Shown: positions 60,713 through 64,000 of the stretch, one piece after another | Numbering within the stretch: position 1 is the stretch's first letter | Layout: every line of letters begins with the position of its first letter | Notes under the pieces: model-generated | Database searches by the model: none | Seen by the model: the letters and a program-made list of their open reading frames with translations, nothing else | What the model was told of the DNA's origin: nothing | Translations under genes and position numbers: made by a program | NCBI GenBank assembly: GCA_037176705.1 | Contig: CM073895.1 | Span: 1,178,001-1,242,000 of the forward strand | Direction: 5' to 3' | DNA from: Molossus alvarezi | Lineage: Eukaryota > Chordata > Mammalia > Chiroptera > Molossidae | Length of the DNA stretch: 64,000 bases

Positions 60713-60927
60713 TCAAAATGAGGCGGTGTCTGGAGGGTCACCTGTCCCAGGGTCCGGTGGCCCTCGGGTGCACGGAGGCGGCCCCTGGCCCCGGGCCCCG
60801 GGGCTGTGTCCAGGGACGTGCTGCTGGCCAGCCGCGTCACAGACCAGGAGGCGTTTGAAGGCGGTGGGCAGTGAGCGGCCCAGGAACGGAGGGGTGGTCA
60901 CATCTTGGATCATGACGACATACTCGC
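60713..60927 (-). CDS. MORN1: MORN1 last coding exon (C-terminus and stop)
   Basis: On the - strand, TATCTCTTGCAG precedes the exon. The first two bases complete a Gly codon, giving (G)EYVVMIQDVTTPPFLGRSLP and then TAFKRLLVCDAAG, a Pro/Gly-rich tail and a TGA stop at 60713-60715 (70 residues). The block EYVxMIxDVTTPPFLGRxLP matches the C-terminus of human MORN1 as I remember it; the tail after it is variable. MORN1 has N-terminal MORN repeats, outside this window. The function of this C-terminal part is not established. Confidence 0.85.
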
Positions 60928-62746
60928 CTGCAAGAGATAGCCCTGCTCGGACGGCCCCGCAGCCTCGGCCTGCGGGCACCCCACGTCTTCTGGTGCTCTC
61001 CGCCCCTCCCCCTAGGCTGGACCGGCTGCCTCTGCCCAGCTCCTGGGGGCACAAGCTGGGGGGCACATGGATTTGGGGCAAGTGGATCAGGACACAGGCC
61101 CAGCTACAGCCTTGGGCCCTTGGCGGCAGAGAGCCCCCTTCTAGCTAAGCAGCCACGTGGCCGGGTCTGGGATTCTTTAGAAAACACTCCCATCTTTTAG
61201 GAGAAAAATAATTCATTTCCTCTAAAACGTTTTCTCACGTCGTGAAGGCTCTGAGGACCTGGTTGTCCAGTTTGAAGCCCCCCCTCCTGCCTGCCCTGCT
61301 GTGGGAGGGGTTGGGGTCCTGGGGGGCCACGGGGCGAGGGCCACTCTGCTGGGGACCCGGGAGAGAGGGAAAAGCACTTTTCCCCTTTGCAATCCGTAAA
61401 CCGTATGGAGAGCCTCGAAGTTGGAGAAACCATAAAAAAAGAAAATAAGAAATAACAGAAAGTGAGGTTGCCATAGAAACCGCCCTCTCCCTCCCCCGGG
61501 CCGCTGGGCTGGCACCCGAGCGCGGAAAAAGCTCGCGGCTGGCCCGGGCTCACCCCAGGAATGCAGCCGCAGCTGAAGAGGGGCGCGGGAGTCGGCTGCA
61601 CCAGAGAACATTCCAGCGCCCGCCTGGAAAACAGGCCGCTCGGTGACCCTCGCCCGCCAGGGGCTGCACGCCGCATTCCTGGGGGGCCCGGGGCCGGCTG
61701 GCAGGAGCTGGCTTGGTCTTGGGTCAGTTCCTTAAGAAGATCATGGTTTGGGGGCCGGGGCTGGGGCACCTGGGAGGGGCCCGTTCCCCCGCCGGAGGCA
61801 CCGCGGCACATGGCAACGCTGTGTTTCCAAGCCGCTGGTCTCTAGGTGTTCCCGAGAACACAGCCACACTGGCCACGGCCAAGGGCACCGCCGGAGCGGA
61901 GTCTCGCGAGCAGCGGCCACAGAGCCAGCCCCAGCCCTCATCTGACCTCGTCCTGAGGCCTCCTGGCCGGTGGGAAAGAGTCTGGCTGGGGCCACCTTGC
62001 TGGCCTCAGAAACCACCCGAGGCCCAGCCCCCACCGCCCCGCGTCCCCACTGAGCCCGGCCTGCACCTTGGGGACCCGCCACCCACTGGCTTCTCCTCGG
62101 GACCCTGCAAAGTTCAGGAGACCCCCCCCGGCCCCTCCCAACTAGCACAGGGGGGCCGTCCCCTCCCCCTACTCGTACCACCTCTTCAGCCACACAAGGG
62201 GGTCCTGAAAGGGGTGACCATGGTACCAGCCCTGCTGGCTGGTCAGCAGACCACGTGGGCAGGAGGCGGGTACTGCCCAGCCCGGCCCCCTCTCCCTGCA
62301 CCAGGACCTGGGCTTGGCTGACCGCGGCGGGAGGGGTGGGAAGGGGCCTGGACCTGGAGGCTGCCGGCCCTCTGATGGCCACTCTGGAGCCAGGAGCCAG
62401 GGACGTTCACCTTGGCTGAGGGCACAGAGAGGCCCTCAGGGCTGGTGCGCACCCCCCACTGGACACCCCATCGCCCGCAGCCCTTCTGAGGGGCCAGGCC
62501 CGGGGGAGGGCCCTGGGCCAGTCCATACCCCCTCCACCTGCCCAGGGCCCCGCAGTTCTGCCGCTGGGGCTGCCCAGAGAGCTTGTGCTGGGGACCGGCC
62601 AGGCTGGGCAGGCGGGGTGCCCGCCCCCGACCCGAGGCCACGTTGAGGAAGGGAGCAAGCGCCTGCCTTCTGGAGGGGACATGAGGATCCCTTTGGATCT
62701 GACAGCTCGACGGCCCACTCGGTGGTGTCCGCCACTGTCCACCTAC
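60928..62746 (-). other. MORN1: MORN1 last intron
   Basis: About 1.8 kb between the donor CAG|GTAGGT (complement at 62741-62750) and the TTGCAG acceptor. It contains the AT-rich block at 61145-61490, listed separately. The rest is GC-rich without recognised repeats. Confidence 0.75.
61145..61490. promoter_or_regulatory. Candidate conserved element in the MORN1 last intron
   Basis: Two AT-rich, high-complexity blocks occur in GC-rich surroundings. One is at about 61170-61245 (GAGAAAAATAATTCATTTCC). The other is at 61375-61480 (TTTGCAATCCGTAAACCGTA, then A-rich). The second ends in GTTGCCATAGAAAC at 61467-61480, close to the RFX X-box. No repeat family is recognised. Regulatory function is inferred from texture and motif only. 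Confidence 0.4.
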
Positions 62747-62793
62747 CTGGAAAGGCCTCTGTCCCTGGCTCTGTCTCGGCCGCCCGGCCAGAC
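62747..62793 (-). CDS. MORN1: MORN1 penultimate coding exon (47 bp)
   Basis: On the - strand the acceptor CTTCTCCCTCAG lies before the exon and the strong donor CCAG|GTAGGT after it. The first base ends a split codon, then SGRAAETEPGTEAFP follows, and the last base G joins GC of the next exon to give Gly. The joined peptide ..AFP-G-EYVVM aligns with human MORN1, where an EGRATEEQ-like segment precedes GEYVLM (from memory). The exon is tiny, and its call depends on phase agreement with the last exon. Confidence 0.72.
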
Positions 62794-63649
62794 CTGAGGG
62801 AGAAGAGAGGGAAGACAGAGATGCACCCCCAGGCCCCATGGGTGCGGCACCCCACACACACAGGGCCAGCGGACAGCCGAGGGCACAGGTGTGACCATCC
62901 GGTGCCTGGAGGAGGAAGCCACGCGGCTGGGACCTGCTTTCTGCCCTCCAGCCTCGCTGTCTCGCTGTCTGAACCTGAACACGGCGCAGACAGAGCTGGG
63001 CCGGCGCTGCTGTGAGCTGCCAAGGTGCGGAGGCCCGAGCAGGGCCGTCCGGAGAGCAGCCGAGGCCACCTTTACTTTCCGGGAGCATTGGGCTCCGCGG
63101 AAGCAGGGTCGCAGGGCACTGTGCCCCCTCCTGGGAACTAGAGGTCACTGTCACCTCGTGAATCCGGAAAGAAATGGCAGCAGGTAAAGATGGGCGGGGT
63201 CCCCAGGGCCAGGCCCCTGACCCTGGACCCGGCTCAGCATCTCTGTCCCGACCAGAGGGTGTCGGGGGCCACCACCTATACAACCTTCCTCTCTGCAGTG
63301 AGTGACGGGCCCACCCGCCTGCCCCCAGGGACCGTCCCCTGCCCTGGAGAACTGGCTGTATCCCCAGTGAGGTCATGTGTCCCCGAGCCCCTGCGGGGCC
63401 TTGGCACACACCCTGGGGAAGAGGCATGACGTGGACGGACCCTGATCCTCTGGCGTCCGGACGTGTTTCTGGGTGGCACAGAGGCCCCAGGTGGGACAGG
63501 CTGGCTTCGCCCTGAATTACCGCCCCCCCCCGAAGGCACCCCCACCCTGCCCTGTGTGGCCGGCGGTTTCCTGTCATCAGAGGCGGGGAGCGTGGGGCTC
63601 CCCGACGGCTCGGCGACCGGCCAGGTTCTGACCCCTTGCCAAGCTTAAA
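62794..63649 (-). other. MORN1 intron or upstream sequence, nothing recognised
   Basis: I looked here for further MORN1 exons on the - strand and found none that I recognise. The long - strand open frame at 62243-63661 covers both exon and intron and is a composition effect. Confidence 0.5.
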
Positions 63650-64000
63650 TACCACATGCATAGTTGGGGTGATAAAAATTTAAAGACAAAAGGTTTTAAA
63701 ATTACTTCATTCCTGGTTGGGGGAGAACTCCTCGGCTCGGCCCCCGGGGCCACGTGAAGGGTTCCGAAGTGCGGGGAGGAGGGAGGCAGATAAATAATTG
63801 AGCGCTAAGAATAACCGGAGGCGGCCAGGCTGCCGGCTGCAGGAGCAGCAGCCGGTTACGAGGGGCCGGGGCGTTTTTACAGAGCCCCTGGGCTGCGAGC
63901 AGCGGGCAGGGCCGAGCCAGAGCGGCGACTTGGCGGAGGAGACGCCAGAGGCGCCGGGCTGCTGTTCCCGAGACCCGCGGGCTGGGCCTGGCGCCCGGGA
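63650..64000. promoter_or_regulatory. AT-rich block joined to a CpG-rich segment at the window edge
   Basis: 63650-63715 is AT-rich (GGTGATAAAAATTTAAAGAC). 63780-63840 carries GATAAATAATTGAGCGCTAA, and 63840-64000 becomes CpG-rich. The combination looks like the edge of a CpG-island promoter or enhancer inside or near MORN1. The window ends before it can be resolved. Confidence 0.4.

Noticed and set aside
62243..63661. 472-codon open frame on the - strand near MORN1
   Set aside because: It runs through the splice sites of the 62747-62793 exon in another frame and has no MORN1 likeness. It is a composition effect.

Overview
The window is vertebrate nuclear DNA, almost certainly from a microbat. 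It is GC-rich, has spliced genes with GT-AG introns, and carries about two dozen tRNA-derived SINEs of the VES type found in bats, plus decayed L1 and DNA-transposon copies. I cannot name the species. The locus is the 3' part of SKI followed by the 3' end of MORN1. The two genes converge, as they do at human 1p36.3 (human order from memory).

Layout. Positions 1-42704 are the distal part of the very large SKI intron 1. SKI exon 1, which encodes the DHD/SKI and SMAD4-binding domains, lies upstream of the window. The intron holds a few AT-rich, homeobox-site-rich islands that look like conserved enhancers (about 262-560, 5075-5320 and 20750-20880). It also holds one ancient antisense L1 (about 12556-20100) riddled with SINEs, two smaller antisense L1 pieces, a MER2-type Tigger element, a hAT-type fragment, a two-unit minisatellite (36783-37229) and a TG microsatellite. 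SKI exons 2-7 lie at 42705-46139 on the + strand. They join in frame with no break and encode the last 408 residues: Ser/Pro-rich linker, basic nuclear-localisation patch, acidic stretch and C-terminal coiled coil. The 3'UTR runs to about 48.87 kb.

Positions 48.9-60.6 kb are intergenic. They contain a cluster of four SINEs (50.36-51.05 kb), an orphan CpG island with GC-box repeats in inverted arrangement (about 53.65-55.2 kb) and a SINE nested in a SINE (57.97-58.41 kb). The last two coding exons of MORN1 are on the - strand at 62747-62793 and 60713-60927. They share an AT-rich, possibly regulatory intron. The window ends in an AT-rich block joined to a CpG-rich segment (63.65-64.0 kb).

Functionally, SKI is a transcriptional co-repressor of TGF-beta/BMP-SMAD signalling, and the part seen here is its dimerisation half. 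MORN1 is a MORN-repeat protein, and only its non-MORN C-terminus is visible. I see no bacterial, viral, CRISPR or toxin system. Most long open frames here come from the GC-rich, stop-poor composition.
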